Positions 17,831-26,304 of a stretch of 64,000 nucleotides of DNA are shown here, one piece after another. Origin of the DNA: Ruegeria meonggei (GTDB taxonomy: Bacteria > Pseudomonadota > Alphaproteobacteria > Rhodobacterales > Rhodobacteraceae); assembly GCF_900172215.1 (NCBI RefSeq), contig NZ_FWFP01000005.1, positions 248,001 through 312,000 on the forward strand, written 5' to 3'. Each line of letters opens with the position of its first letter. Within the stretch, counting starts at the first letter, position 1. Below the pieces are notes generated by a model, which was not told where the DNA came from, searched no databases, and was given only the letters and a program-made list of their open reading frames with translations. Both the position numbers and the translations under genes were made by a program.

Positions 17831-18556
17831 GTGACGACAGGACGAACAGACCGCCTTGCGGTTCTGATTGACGCGGACAATGTCTCCGCAAAACATGCAG
17901 CAGAGATATTTGAAGAAATCGCCACGTTGGGCGAGGCTGGGCTACGACGGATATACGGCGATTTTTCCAATGGGTCGCCGCAGGGGTGGGAAGCTAAATC
18001 ACTGGCCGAATACGCCATTGTTCCCCATCAGCAATTCGCCAATACCACCGGGAAAAACTCAAGCGATATCGCACTGGTCATTGATGCCATGGACATCTTG
18101 CATTCGGGACGGTTCAGCGGGTTTGTTTTGGTATCCTCAGACAGCGATTTCACACGTCTTGCCAGCCGCATTCGCGAACAAGGGCTGGACGTGTTTGGTA
18201 TCGGAGAACGTAAGGCGCCCAAGGCCTTCGTGGCGGCGTGCAATCGGTTTATTTACATTGAAAACATTGAAAAACCCGAAGCCGGCGCGGCAAAAGCCCA
18301 AAAGGGCGAGAGCCCGAAATCGAAGCATGACCTGAACCATGCCTTCCAATTGATCCGTAACGTTGCAAAGAACTCGAACGAACCCGACGGCTGGGCCACA
18401 CTTGGGTTCGTTGGGCACCAACTGGGTAAAATATATCCGGATTTTGACGCCCGCACCTACGGCTACAAAAGGCTGAGTGATCTGGTGCGTGCCTTGGACC
18501 GGTTTGAAAAAAGCGGAACAAACGGCGGCCTCAAAATCAGAAGCACGGAGCCTTGA
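17831..18556 (+). CDS. NYN-domain RNase-like protein with OST-HTH/LOTUS domain
   Basis: 241 residues from a GTG start with AGGA upstream. The N-terminal NYN (PIN-like, LabA/DUF88) domain has the acidic residues of a metal-dependent nuclease: LIDADN (about 12-17), SSDIALVIDAMD (about 76-87) and VSSDSDF (about 101-107). A linker rich in Lys and Ser leads to a C-terminal OST-HTH/LOTUS domain (about 170-238: AFQLIRNVAKNS, GWATLGFVGHQL, YGYKRLSDLVRAL), an RNA-binding fold. Probably cleaves or controls RNA. It stands alone between two terminating genes. Confidence 0.87.
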   Translation: MTTGRTDRLAVLIDADNVSAKHAAEIFEEIATLGEAGLRRIYGDFSNGSPQGWEAKSLAEYAIVPHQQFANTTGKNSSDIALVIDAMDILHSGRFSGFVLVSSDSDFTRLASRIREQGLDVFGIGERKAPKAFVAACNRFIYIENIEKPEAGAAKAQKGESPKSKHDLNHAFQLIRNVAKNSNEPDGWATLGFVGHQLGKIYPDFDARTYGYKRLSDLVRALDRFEKSGTNGGLKIRSTEP

Positions 18557-18566
18557 CGGCAGAGGG

Positions 18567-19502
18567 CTACTCCCCCGGACGTGTCGCCCCGGTATCCGAT
18601 CTGGGCGAGCGGACCCGCAGAACCGGAGTGTTGGCGGATGCGTTGGACCGGCTTTCGCGCCAGACCACAAAGACGCCGGATGCGATGATGATGCTGGCAC
18701 CGACGGCGACCCAGCCGTCAGGTTTTTCGCCAAAGAATGCCATGCCAAAGATCGTGGCCCAGATGATCTGGCTGTATTGGCTGGGCGCAATGACGCCAGC
18801 TGGTGCTGCGCGGTAGGCCATGATGATCAGGTGTTGCGCGATGACGGAAAACACCCCCACCAAGGCCATCATCGCCAGATGCAACAGCGAGGGCGGCAGG
18901 TAGACGGCAGGTTGGGCAAGGCTCATCACCGCTATGGCCAGCAGCATCGGATAGAGGATCAGCACGGCCGAGCGTTCCTCATTCCCGATCTTGCGCACCA
19001 GAACGGATGCAAAGGCGCTGCAGAATGCCGCCGTCAGCGCCGCCAGATGGCCCAGCGTGATGTCCGTGGTGCCGGGGCGCAGGACAATCAGAACGCCGAT
19101 CAGGCCCACACCTACGGCGGCCCAGCGCTGGGCGCGGACGACCTCGCCCAATATGGGAATCGACAGAACGGTGACGATTAGCGGGAAGGAAAACAGCAGC
19201 GAATAGACCTCGGCCAGGGGCAGTACGGAAAAGGCGTAGAACGCGCAGGACATGCCGGTGACCATCAGCGCGGATCGCAACAGGACCAACCACGGGTGAT
19301 GCGGCAGGAAATTGCCCGTCGACCGATCAGTTAGGATCGTGACCGCCATCGGCACAAAAGAAAACAGCGTGGCGAAGAATATGATCTGCAGCACCGAATA
19401 CGTGCCGCCCAGCACCTTGATCAGCGCGTCGTGGCTGGCAAAGACGGCAAAGCCCAGAAAGGCATAACCCAGGCCGCGGACTGTGGTGTTTTGCGTGTTC
19501 AT
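18567..19502 (-). CDS. DMT-superfamily (EamA) exporter
   Basis: 311 residues with ten hydrophobic helices and two EamA repeats (about 10-140 and 155-285). Typical features are the first-repeat end ILGEVVRAQRW and second-repeat end FFGEKPDGWVAVGASIIIASG. The C-terminal 30 residues are hydrophilic and Arg-rich, longer than needed. Such proteins export metabolites or amino acids; substrate unknown. It converges with the NYN gene. Confidence 0.87.
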   Translation of the reverse strand: MNTQNTTVRGLGYAFLGFAVFASHDALIKVLGGTYSVLQIIFFATLFSFVPMAVTILTDRSTGNFLPHHPWLVLLRSALMVTGMSCAFYAFSVLPLAEVYSLLFSFPLIVTVLSIPILGEVVRAQRWAAVGVGLIGVLIVLRPGTTDITLGHLAALTAAFCSAFASVLVRKIGNEERSAVLILYPMLLAIAVMSLAQPAVYLPPSLLHLAMMALVGVFSVIAQHLIIMAYRAAPAGVIAPSQYSQIIWATIFGMAFFGEKPDGWVAVGASIIIASGVFVVWRESRSNASANTPVLRVRSPRSDTGATRPGE

Positions 19503-19647
19503 CAGACTGTCTCGTAGACCGGATCAATGGGCCGCGCGTCGGTTTGGACGGCGCGGCGGCTGTGTCTAACCGGTGCTTAAACCCAATTTGCCGAGGCGCA
19601 TAGCCCCTATTTTATCGCTAACATGGCATAGCCGTCATGATCAGGGA

Positions 19648-20061
19648 TCATCGCAGGAGCGGCGGCGCGTCCTTGGGTTGGCGCGCAGATTGCACGCCGG
19701 CTCGCATCCCCACCCCGATGCGACGCGCCAGCGCCACCCAAGGCGTGGCGGTTTCTGGTGGCAGGGTTTGGGTGGCGACCTCTTCGAACAGGTCCAGCCA
19801 ATGGGCGAACATCTCAGGGCGCACATCGGGGCGTTCGATATGGACCCGCTGCGGATTGCCGTCATAGCTGCGCTCATACAGGATCGCGTTGCGCCAGAAG
19901 GCGACGATCTTGTCCTCATGCGTGGGCCAGTTGGTGACATGTTTGCCAAAGACCGGGCCCAGCACCGCATCCTGCCGCACACGGGCGTAAAAGGCGCGCA
20001 CCTGCGCGTTGATCTGATCCGGTGTCGCGGGAAAGCGCGGGGGCAGGGTGGGTCTGGTCAT
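19648..20061 (-). CDS. Group III truncated hemoglobin
   Basis: 137 residues, the group III length. Family features: VRAFYARVRQDAVLGPVFGKHV, HEDKIVAFWRNAILYERSYDGNPQRVH, and FAHWLDLFEEV. The position of the proximal heme His in canonical members (EHF..WL) reads EMFAHWL, so the residue that should bind heme iron appears to be Met, with a His three residues later. The role of such proteins in oxygen or nitric-oxide chemistry is not settled. It follows dnaE2 on the same strand by about 50 bases, with no visible terminator between, so both may be co-transcribed. Confidence 0.82.
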   Translation of the reverse strand: MTRPTLPPRFPATPDQINAQVRAFYARVRQDAVLGPVFGKHVTNWPTHEDKIVAFWRNAILYERSYDGNPQRVHIERPDVRPEMFAHWLDLFEEVATQTLPPETATPWVALARRIGVGMRAGVQSARQPKDAPPLLR

Positions 20062-20109
20062 GGTGGCCTGATCTACGTCTCTGTTTTTGGCAGATAGGTC
20101 GTTCCGGCG

Positions 20110-23085
20110 TCAGGGAACAGAGGTGGTTTTGTCGCGCCCCTCCGGTGTCAGCAGGTGCCGCAGCAGGGCCACCGGATGCGCCTTCAGGCTGAGACGGGTG
20201 GCGACGTAATCCTCGACCACCTGTTCGCCCAGGGTCATCTGCGGCAGATGGGCGGCGGGCTCATCCAGAGCTTCGCCCTCCAGATCCTGCGAAAACAGCG
20301 GCAGCGGTTTGGCAGTGGCAATCGCTTTGGCCTGCCACAGCGCCTCGCGTCGGGTCAGGTCGCAGGCGACAAAGGCATCGGCCTCGGCCAGCCGTTCGAT
20401 CACCGACGGCCCCAGGCCCGCGCGACGCCAGACGTCATCGACCTGGGTATAGCCGTTGCCGCGCGCGGCGGTCAGCCAGCTGGCGTCTTCCTCGCTCAGG
20501 CCCTTGATCTGGCGGAACCCCAGCCGCAGGGCCAGCCCGCCGTGGCCGTCAGGCTCCATCACATTGTCCCAGAAGCTGGCATTGATGCAGACCGGGCGCA
20601 CCTGAACCCCATGTTCGCGCGCATCGCGCACGATCTGGGCGGGGGCATAAAACCCCATCGGCTGCGAATTCAGCAGGGCGCAGGCGAAGATGCCCGGGTG
20701 GTGGCATTTGATCCAGGCCGAGGCATAGACCAAAAGTGCAAAGCTGGCCGCGTGGCTTTCTGGGAAGCCATAGGAACCGAAGCCCTCGATCTGCGAAAAA
20801 CAGCGCTCGGCAAAGTCCTGTTCATACCCGTTACGTTTCATCCCGCGCAGGAACAGCGCGCGAAACTCGCTGACATTGCCGTGTTTCTTGAAGGTCGCCA
20901 GTGACCGGCGCAGGCGGTCGGCCTGTTCCGGGGTGAACCCCGCGCCGACAATGGCGATCTGCATCGCCTGTTCCTGAAACAGCGGCACGCCGAGGGTCTT
21001 GCCCAGCACCTCACCCAGCGCGTCCGAGGGGAAGCTGACCTCCTCCTCTCCGTTCCGCCGCCGGATATAGGGGTGGACCATGTCGCCCTGAATGGGGCCG
21101 GGGCGGATGATGGCGACCTCGATCACCAGATCATAGAAATTGCGTGGCCGCATCCGGGGTAGAAAGTTCATTTGTGCACGTGATTCCACCTGAAACACGC
21201 CGATACTGTCGGCCTTGCACAGCATGTCATAGACCACCGGGTCCTCGGGCGGCAGGGTGGCCAGGGTATAGCCGGTCTGGTGGTGCTGGGTGATCAGATC
21301 GAACGCCTTGCGGATGCAGGTCAGCATGCCAAGGCTGAGCACATCGACCTTGAGGATGCCAAGCGTGTCGATGTCGTCCTTGTCCCAGCAGATAACCGTG
21401 CGATCCTCCATGGTGGCGTTTTCGATGGGGACCAGCTCGTCCAGCCGCCCCTCGGTGATGATGAAGCCGCCGACATGTTGCGACAGGTGACGGGGGAAGC
21501 CGTTGATCTCATAGACCAGCATTAGGGTCTGTTTCAGGCGGCGATCATCGGGGTCGAGGCCGATCTCGCGCATCCGTTCAGCCTCAAGCCCGGCGGCCGA
21601 GAAAAAGCCCCAGAGCTGTGAGGACAGCGCTGAAATGGTGTCCTCGGTCAGGCCCATCGCCCGCCCGACCTCGCGGATGGCGCGCTTGCCGCGGTAATGC
21701 ACCACCGTGGCGCAGAGGCCGGCGCGGTGGCGACCATAGCGGTCATAGATGTGCTGGATCACCTCTTCGCGGCGTTCATGTTCGAAATCCACGTCGATAT
21801 CGGGCGGTTCATCGCGCGCCTCGGATACGAAACGTTCAAACACCATGGTGCCCATCTCGGGGCTGACCTCGGTGATGCCGAGGCAGAAACAGACCACCGA
21901 ATTGGCCGCTGATCCGCGCCCCTGGCACAGGATGTCGCGCGAGCGGGCGAAATGGACAATGTCGCGGACGGTCAAAAAATAAGGCTCGTATTTCAGCTTG
22001 CCGATCAGCGCGAGTTCATGGGCCAGCATCTTTTTGGCCTTGTCCGAAGCCCCCGCCGGATAGCGCCAGAGCAGCCCTTCATGGGCCAGACGGCGCAGGC
22101 GCTGGGTCGGGGTTTCCTGTTCGCTACCCTCGCTGGGGTATTCATAACGCAGCTCATCCAGTGAGAATGTGAGCTGCTCGCTAAGGTTATGGGCACGGGT
22201 CACGGCGCCCTCATGTCCCTTGAAGATGCGCAGCATTTCGGGTTCCGAGCGCAGACGCTGCTCTCCATTGGCTAGCGCCTTGCGACCCAGATCATCCACC
22301 TTGCGGCGCAGGCGGATGGCGGTCACCACATCCGCCAGTTTGCGGCGGGCCCCGTGGTGCATCAGGGGCGTGGCACTGGCGAGTGTGGGCAGGTCGAGTT
22401 GCTTTGCTTCAGTCTCTAATACAGAGAAAAACGCATTGTCTGCGCCATCATAGCGGGGATGCATCAACAGATGCATCCGCCCGGCAAAGCGGCGCGTCAG
22501 CTGCTGCGCCTGTGTCCGCCAAGGGCTCCGCCCGTCTTTCGCCTGAGAAGCGCCACTGGCGCTTCTCCGAGACGGCTCAGACTCCGCGCCGCCCTGCGAC
22601 GGGGTCGCCTGTGGCCAGAGCAGCAGGTGGAGACCGTCGGAAAACTCCATCAGGTCGGACAGGTGCAGGATGCAATCGCCTTTCTCGGCGCGCAGGCGGC
22701 CCCTGGACAGGATGCGGCATAGGTTGGCCCAGCCCTGCCGGTTCAGGGGCAGGGCGGTGACGGTGGGCGCATCGGTAAAGATCAACCTGGCCGCCGGGAT
22801 CAGGCGCGGCACTGCGTGGATGGGATGCGACGGCGGTTTGGGGATGTGATCGGGGCAGGGCGGGCCGATCGAGGTGTTCTGCGCCTCCCACTCCAGCCTT
22901 TCGTGCACCTTGCGGGCGATCTCGCGCGCTTGGGTGTGGGCGCGGACGATGCCGGCGACCGAGTTGTCATCGGCAATGGCAATCGCAGGCAGGCCCAGGG
23001 TGACGGCACGCTCCATATACTCCTCGGGGTGGGAGGCCCCGGTGAGGAAGGTGAAGTTCGAGGTGATCGACAATTCGGCATACAT
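20110..23085 (-). CDS. dnaE2: Error-prone DNA polymerase DnaE2, C-terminally short
   Basis: 991 residues against about 1050-1150 usual. N-terminal PHP domain (MYAELSITSNFTFLTGASHPEE), polymerase core with the catalytic acidic motif PDIDVDFEHERR and LGILKVDVLSLG, beta-binding part and helix-hairpin-helix region (GSYGFPESHAASFALLVYAS) are intact. The protein stops soon after TRLSLKAHPVALLR, just where the C-terminal OB domain should begin. An extra segment of about 37 residues (about 156-192) is inserted in the PHP region and coincides with a nested palindrome. DnaE2 makes SOS mutagenesis with ImuA/ImuB. A near-LexA box lies 17-31 bases upstream. C-terminal loss may alter accessory binding. Confidence 0.9.
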   Translation of the reverse strand: MYAELSITSNFTFLTGASHPEEYMERAVTLGLPAIAIADDNSVAGIVRAHTQAREIARKVHERLEWEAQNTSIGPPCPDHIPKPPSHPIHAVPRLIPAARLIFTDAPTVTALPLNRQGWANLCRILSRGRLRAEKGDCILHLSDLMEFSDGLHLLLWPQATPSQGGAESEPSRRSASGASQAKDGRSPWRTQAQQLTRRFAGRMHLLMHPRYDGADNAFFSVLETEAKQLDLPTLASATPLMHHGARRKLADVVTAIRLRRKVDDLGRKALANGEQRLRSEPEMLRIFKGHEGAVTRAHNLSEQLTFSLDELRYEYPSEGSEQETPTQRLRRLAHEGLLWRYPAGASDKAKKMLAHELALIGKLKYEPYFLTVRDIVHFARSRDILCQGRGSAANSVVCFCLGITEVSPEMGTMVFERFVSEARDEPPDIDVDFEHERREEVIQHIYDRYGRHRAGLCATVVHYRGKRAIREVGRAMGLTEDTISALSSQLWGFFSAAGLEAERMREIGLDPDDRRLKQTLMLVYEINGFPRHLSQHVGGFIITEGRLDELVPIENATMEDRTVICWDKDDIDTLGILKVDVLSLGMLTCIRKAFDLITQHHQTGYTLATLPPEDPVVYDMLCKADSIGVFQVESRAQMNFLPRMRPRNFYDLVIEVAIIRPGPIQGDMVHPYIRRRNGEEEVSFPSDALGEVLGKTLGVPLFQEQAMQIAIVGAGFTPEQADRLRRSLATFKKHGNVSEFRALFLRGMKRNGYEQDFAERCFSQIEGFGSYGFPESHAASFALLVYASAWIKCHHPGIFACALLNSQPMGFYAPAQIVRDAREHGVQVRPVCINASFWDNVMEPDGHGGLALRLGFRQIKGLSEEDASWLTAARGNGYTQVDDVWRRAGLGPSVIERLAEADAFVACDLTRREALWQAKAIATAKPLPLFSQDLEGEALDEPAAHLPQMTLGEQVVEDYVATRLSLKAHPVALLRHLLTPEGRDKTTSVP
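22522..22595. repeat. Nested palindromic element inserted in dnaE2
   Basis: Nested complementary arms centre on 22556: a perfect 11-bp inverted repeat (GAGAAGCGCCA 22545-22555, TGGCGCTTCTC 22557-22567), outside it CCGTCT (22532-22537) with AGACGG (22570-22575), and outermost AGGGC (22522-22526) with GCCCT (22591-22595). The element is in frame and encodes part of a low-complexity Ser/Ala/Arg/Gln segment absent from ordinary DnaE2. This resembles palindromic elements that invade genes in some alphaproteobacteria, such as Rickettsia. Confidence 0.65.
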
Positions 23086-23101
23086 GGCGATTCTCTATCA
23101 T

Positions 23102-23116
23102 ATTCACGTTTTGTTC
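23102..23116. promoter_or_regulatory. Near-consensus LexA box of dnaE2
   Basis: ATTCACGTTTTGTTC matches GTTC-N7-GTTC except for the first base, and shares the TTTTGTTC half with the imuB box. It lies 17 bases from the dnaE2 start, the same geometry as at imuB. Confidence 0.6.
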
Positions 23117-23205
23117 TTTTTCGAGTCCTTTGCGCCATTGCGCAGGAAACGGGTCGCCTGGTGGCAGGGAGGTGAACATATTTGGGCCAGAAAAGGAGAC
23201 ATATC

Positions 23206-23673
23206 ATGCACAGAATTTCTGCCCTCCCCACCGATCAGGTTGAGGCCTATCGCAGCGGTGCGCCCGACGGCTATGGCAACCCGCCGGAACGGGCGATTTC
23301 GAACGGGCAGGGAAACCCCTGCCGCCACTGCCTGACCTATATTCCGGAAGGCAAAGAGATGCTGGTGCTGGCCCACAGGCCCTTTCCCGCGACGCAGCCT
23401 TTTGCCGAAACCGGGCCGATTTACCTTTGTGTAGAGCCATGTCAGCGCCATGAGGACCCGTCAGAACTGCCCGAGGCGCTGACTGCGTCGCCCAATTATC
23501 TGATCAAAGGGTACGGGGCGGATGACCGGATCGTCTATGGCACCGGGATCATCACGCCACAGGCGGATTTGCACAGTGCGGCCAAGGATATCTTTGCCCG
23601 CGATGATGTTGCTTATATCCACATCCGCTCGGCGCTGAACAACTGCTATCACGCGCGGATCGACCGGACCTAA
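23206..23673 (+). CDS. DUF1203 protein
   Basis: 155 residues. DUF1203 signatures are CRHCL (residues about 37-41), the region GKEMLVLAHRPFPATQPFAETGPIYLC and the ending YIHIRSALNNCYHARIDR. Function unknown; conserved Cys and His suggest metal or redox chemistry. ATG 23206 is preceded by AAGGAG. It is divergent from dnaE2 across 120 bases that hold the near-LexA box, so SOS control of both is conceivable. Its stop overlaps the ABC ATPase gene end on the opposite strand. Confidence 0.82.
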   Translation: MHRISALPTDQVEAYRSGAPDGYGNPPERAISNGQGNPCRHCLTYIPEGKEMLVLAHRPFPATQPFAETGPIYLCVEPCQRHEDPSELPEALTASPNYLIKGYGADDRIVYGTGIITPQADLHSAAKDIFARDDVAYIHIRSALNNCYHARIDRT

Positions 23674-24662
23674 AGCCTGACGCAGTGTATACCCCGGCGC
23701 GGCTGATCCTGATCATCCGCCGGGGGATCATCTGATTGGGCCGAGGTCAGGGCGAGGAACACATCTTCAAGGTCTGCCTCTTCGGTGCGGACGTCACGGA
23801 TGCGGATATCAGCTGTCCTAACGGATTCCAGAACCCGTTCGGCGCTGGTCTGCGCGCTGCGATAATGCAGAACCAAACTGCCATCGTCGCGCAAAGCGGC
23901 CTCGACGCCGTCAGCCACTGGCAAGCCCGTGACCGGGGCGTCCGGAGTGATCACCATGGTGCGGCTATCCATCCGGTCCAGCAGGTTGGCGGTGCTGTCC
24001 TGCGCGATCTTTTCGCCGTGGTTGATGATTGCGATCTGATCGCACATTTCCTGCGCTTCTTCCAGGTAATGGGTGGTCAGAATGATCGTCATGCCCTGTT
24101 CGTTCAGCTTGCGTACGTTAGACCACAGCATCTGGCGCAACTCGATGTCTACACCGGCCGTGGGTTCGTCCAGCACCAGGATGCGGGGGTGATGCACCAA
24201 TGCCTTGGCCAGCAGCAGACGTCGCCGCATCCCGCCGGACAGGGTGCGGGCATAAGCCTCGGCCTTGTCGCTGAGGCCGACAAGTTCGAGGATCTCGTCG
24301 CTGCGGCGCTGCGATTTGGGCACGCCATAAAGGCCAGCCTGCACCTCAAGCGCGCCCCGTGGCGAGAAGAACGGATCAAGGTTCAGCTCTTGCGGCATGA
24401 CACCGATGGCCGCGCGCGACTGGCGTGGGTGCTGATCCTGATCAAAGCCCCAGATCGACACATGACCTGCGGTTTTCACCACCAGACCCGCCAAAATGTT
24501 GATCAGGGTCGATTTCCCGGCGCCGTTCGGCCCCAGCAGACCAAAGACGGACCCGCGCGGGATAGTCAGGTCGATACCTTTCAGCGCCTGCTTTTCGGGC
24601 TGGCCTTTGCTGCCGCGATAGGTTTTGCGCAGCCCGTCGATCCTGATTGCCGCATCGCCCAT
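23670..24662 (-). CDS. ABC-2 type exporter ATP-binding protein (YadG/CcmA-like)
   Basis: 330 residues. Walker A GPNGAGKST (about 44-52), signature LSGGMRRRL, Walker B ILVLDEPTAGVD, H-loop THYLEEA. The C-terminal extension of about 90 residues (DLEDVFLALTS) is the DrrA-type domain. Belongs with an ABC-2 membrane partner, but none is adjacent in this window, so the gene is an orphan here. Might act with a permease elsewhere. Divergent from the zinc-finger gene. Confidence 0.87.
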   Translation of the reverse strand: MGDAAIRIDGLRKTYRGSKGQPEKQALKGIDLTIPRGSVFGLLGPNGAGKSTLINILAGLVVKTAGHVSIWGFDQDQHPRQSRAAIGVMPQELNLDPFFSPRGALEVQAGLYGVPKSQRRSDEILELVGLSDKAEAYARTLSGGMRRRLLLAKALVHHPRILVLDEPTAGVDIELRQMLWSNVRKLNEQGMTIILTTHYLEEAQEMCDQIAIINHGEKIAQDSTANLLDRMDSRTMVITPDAPVTGLPVADGVEAALRDDGSLVLHYRSAQTSAERVLESVRTADIRIRDVRTEEADLEDVFLALTSAQSDDPPADDQDQPRRGIHCVRL

Positions 24663-24749
24663 GTCGCTCTTGCCCCCGGATTACTCATCGCTCATAAACG
24701 CACCTAGACCATGCCCGCGAGGCCGACAACCGCAGAAGGATCGCCAGCC

Positions 24750-24929
24750 GTGACCATCGAAGCGCCGGAAACCAAGATCGTTGAAACCGCCCGGGTCGCC
24801 TGTGACGGCGGCGAAGGCGCATTGGGCCATCCGCGCGTCTGGTTACAAATCCCCGAGGATACCGGCTGGGTCGAATGCCCGTATTGCGATTGCAAATACG
24901 TCCTGGCAGGGCACGAAGCCCAGGCCTGA
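24750..24929 (+). CDS. Small zinc-finger protein (zf-CHCC, NDUFS6-like)
   Basis: 59 residues from GTG 24750, preceded by AAGGA at 9 bases; an ATG at 24711 has no such site. The motif [15 protein letters not shown] then [13 protein letters not shown] gives the Cys-His-Cys-Cys zinc site of the mitochondrial complex I subunit NDUFS6 family (CDGGxGALGHPxVxL and VxCxYC). In alphaproteobacteria a related small zinc protein associates with complex I. A role in NADH dehydrogenase assembly is likely but inferred; nuo genes are not in this window. Confidence 0.83.
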   Translation: MTIEAPETKIVETARVACDGGEGALGHPRVWLQIPEDTGWVECPYCDCKYVLAGHEAQA

Positions 24930-25011
24930 TCGCATGATATGTGCTGTGTGGCTCATAGATTTGGTCAGGCTGGCCTAGACTGTGACGCATTCAGGACAGA
25001 ACGGAGGCCGG

Positions 25012-25674
25012 ATGCTGTTTGCAGTGCAGCTTTTGCAGCTATCAGATCAAGAGCCTCTGGCCAAAGGTGGCCACCGGGATGTCTATGCGTGCCCGGGCCA
25101 ACCTGAACTGCTGATCAAGGTGACACGGCCGCGAACACGCCGGAACCGATCCTTCTCGAAACGTCTTGTGCGGAGACTTATGCCAGATTCGGCCTTTCGC
25201 AATGCGCTGAAAGAAATCGAGTGCGAGATGAAGGCAGCCTTGAAAAGCGGCCCCGATATCGCGCAACTGCCGTTGGCGCGATCCTTTGGGATAGTGCAGA
25301 CGGATGTTGGACCGGGGGTTGTGGTCGAAAAGATCCAATCCGACGATGGCGATCTTGCCCGCCATTTGTCGTGGATGTGCAAACGCAATGTGTTGAATGA
25401 CGCCATTTTGGAGAACCTCAACAGCTTTGTGCAAAAGCTGTTCGCGTTTCAGATCGTTGGCCGCGATATCCACGAAATGAACATCGTCTACGGGCAGCGC
25501 GATCAGGTGCATATGTTCTTTCTGATCGATGGCTACGGCGAACGTAACCTTGTCCCTTTGCGCACGCTGAGCCGCAAGTTGAATGACCGGTCGCTGAACA
25601 AACAGATGCGACAGATCGCCGATAACACCGGCTTGCGCTGGGACGCGGCGACGCGGGCCTTCAGTTTGAACTGA
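25012..25674 (+). CDS. YrbL-family protein, kinase-like fold
   Basis: 220 residues from ATG 25012, with GGAGG just upstream. YrbL (PhoP-regulated network) signatures: LSDQEPLAKGGHRDVYACPGQP near the N-terminus, LLIKV strand with the kinase-like Lys, and GRDIHEMNIVYGQRDQVHMFFLIDGYGERNL that mirrors the catalytic HxDxxxxN and DxG elements of kinases. The family is found mainly in enterobacteria and marine bacteria; the substrate is unknown. Single gene. Confidence 0.82.
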   Translation: MLFAVQLLQLSDQEPLAKGGHRDVYACPGQPELLIKVTRPRTRRNRSFSKRLVRRLMPDSAFRNALKEIECEMKAALKSGPDIAQLPLARSFGIVQTDVGPGVVVEKIQSDDGDLARHLSWMCKRNVLNDAILENLNSFVQKLFAFQIVGRDIHEMNIVYGQRDQVHMFFLIDGYGERNLVPLRTLSRKLNDRSLNKQMRQIADNTGLRWDAATRAFSLN

Positions 25675-25763
25675 ACGACCGCCCTCTGGGCATTCCGGGC
25701 GCATTCCCAAGTCTTGCCATGTTTCAATGCTATCTGGAGCGCACATTTGCATGAGGGTGAACG

Positions 25764-26234
25764 ATGACTGAAGTTACCGCGCAGAACGACCACAGCCCTG
25801 TTTTTGGTTGGCTGGGCTTTTTGATTGCCTCAACCTCCCTCATGGCGGCGTTGTTTGTTTTTTGGGCGGGGCCCTTTGCGCCCCAGCAATCTACCGGCGT
25901 TTCTCTGGGAGAGCTTGCAGCTGAAATCGGTAAATCCACTTTGCGCTCGGCCGCTGGGCTGGACCAGCCTGAGCCTGTTGAACGCGCGCGCAACATGGAT
26001 GATTTCCTGCAAATCGGCGTTGCCATGTTGGGTGGCCTGGCGATCATTCTCGCGGCTGTCGGTCTGATGCGCCATGAAAAAAAGCGCCCCGCCATAGCGG
26101 GCATCGTGATCGGCGTGGGCGCGATCCTGTTTCAGTTCTTCGCGATGGCCTTTTTCGCCCTGTTGGGTGTGTTGGTCATCATGGCCCTGCTGAACAGCTT
26201 CTCGGATGTCTTCTCAGGCCTCTTCGGCGGATAG
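25764..26234 (+). CDS. Small multi-pass membrane protein
   Basis: 156 residues. Three hydrophobic segments: about 14-34 (FGWLGFLIASTSLMAALFVFW), about 83-100 (IGVAMLGGLAIILAAVGL) and about 112-145, separated by a periplasmic or cytoplasmic region with Glu and Arg. I do not recognise the family. It ends 70 bases before polA. The frame of a larger polA start lies inside its tail, but the true polA start is at 26305. Role unknown. Confidence 0.7.
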   Translation: MTEVTAQNDHSPVFGWLGFLIASTSLMAALFVFWAGPFAPQQSTGVSLGELAAEIGKSTLRSAAGLDQPEPVERARNMDDFLQIGVAMLGGLAIILAAVGLMRHEKKRPAIAGIVIGVGAILFQFFAMAFFALLGVLVIMALLNSFSDVFSGLFGG

Positions 26235-26304
26235 TACCCCTTCTTCGCTGGTCACCCGCGCGGCCCTGTGGCAGAACCATCCCTGTCTGACAGGGAGAGC
26301 GCGC

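Noticed and set aside
20062-20109. Frameshift that would restore the DnaE2 C-terminus
   Set aside because: None of the three frames after the stop continues into an OB-fold; the next gene starts within 50 bases.
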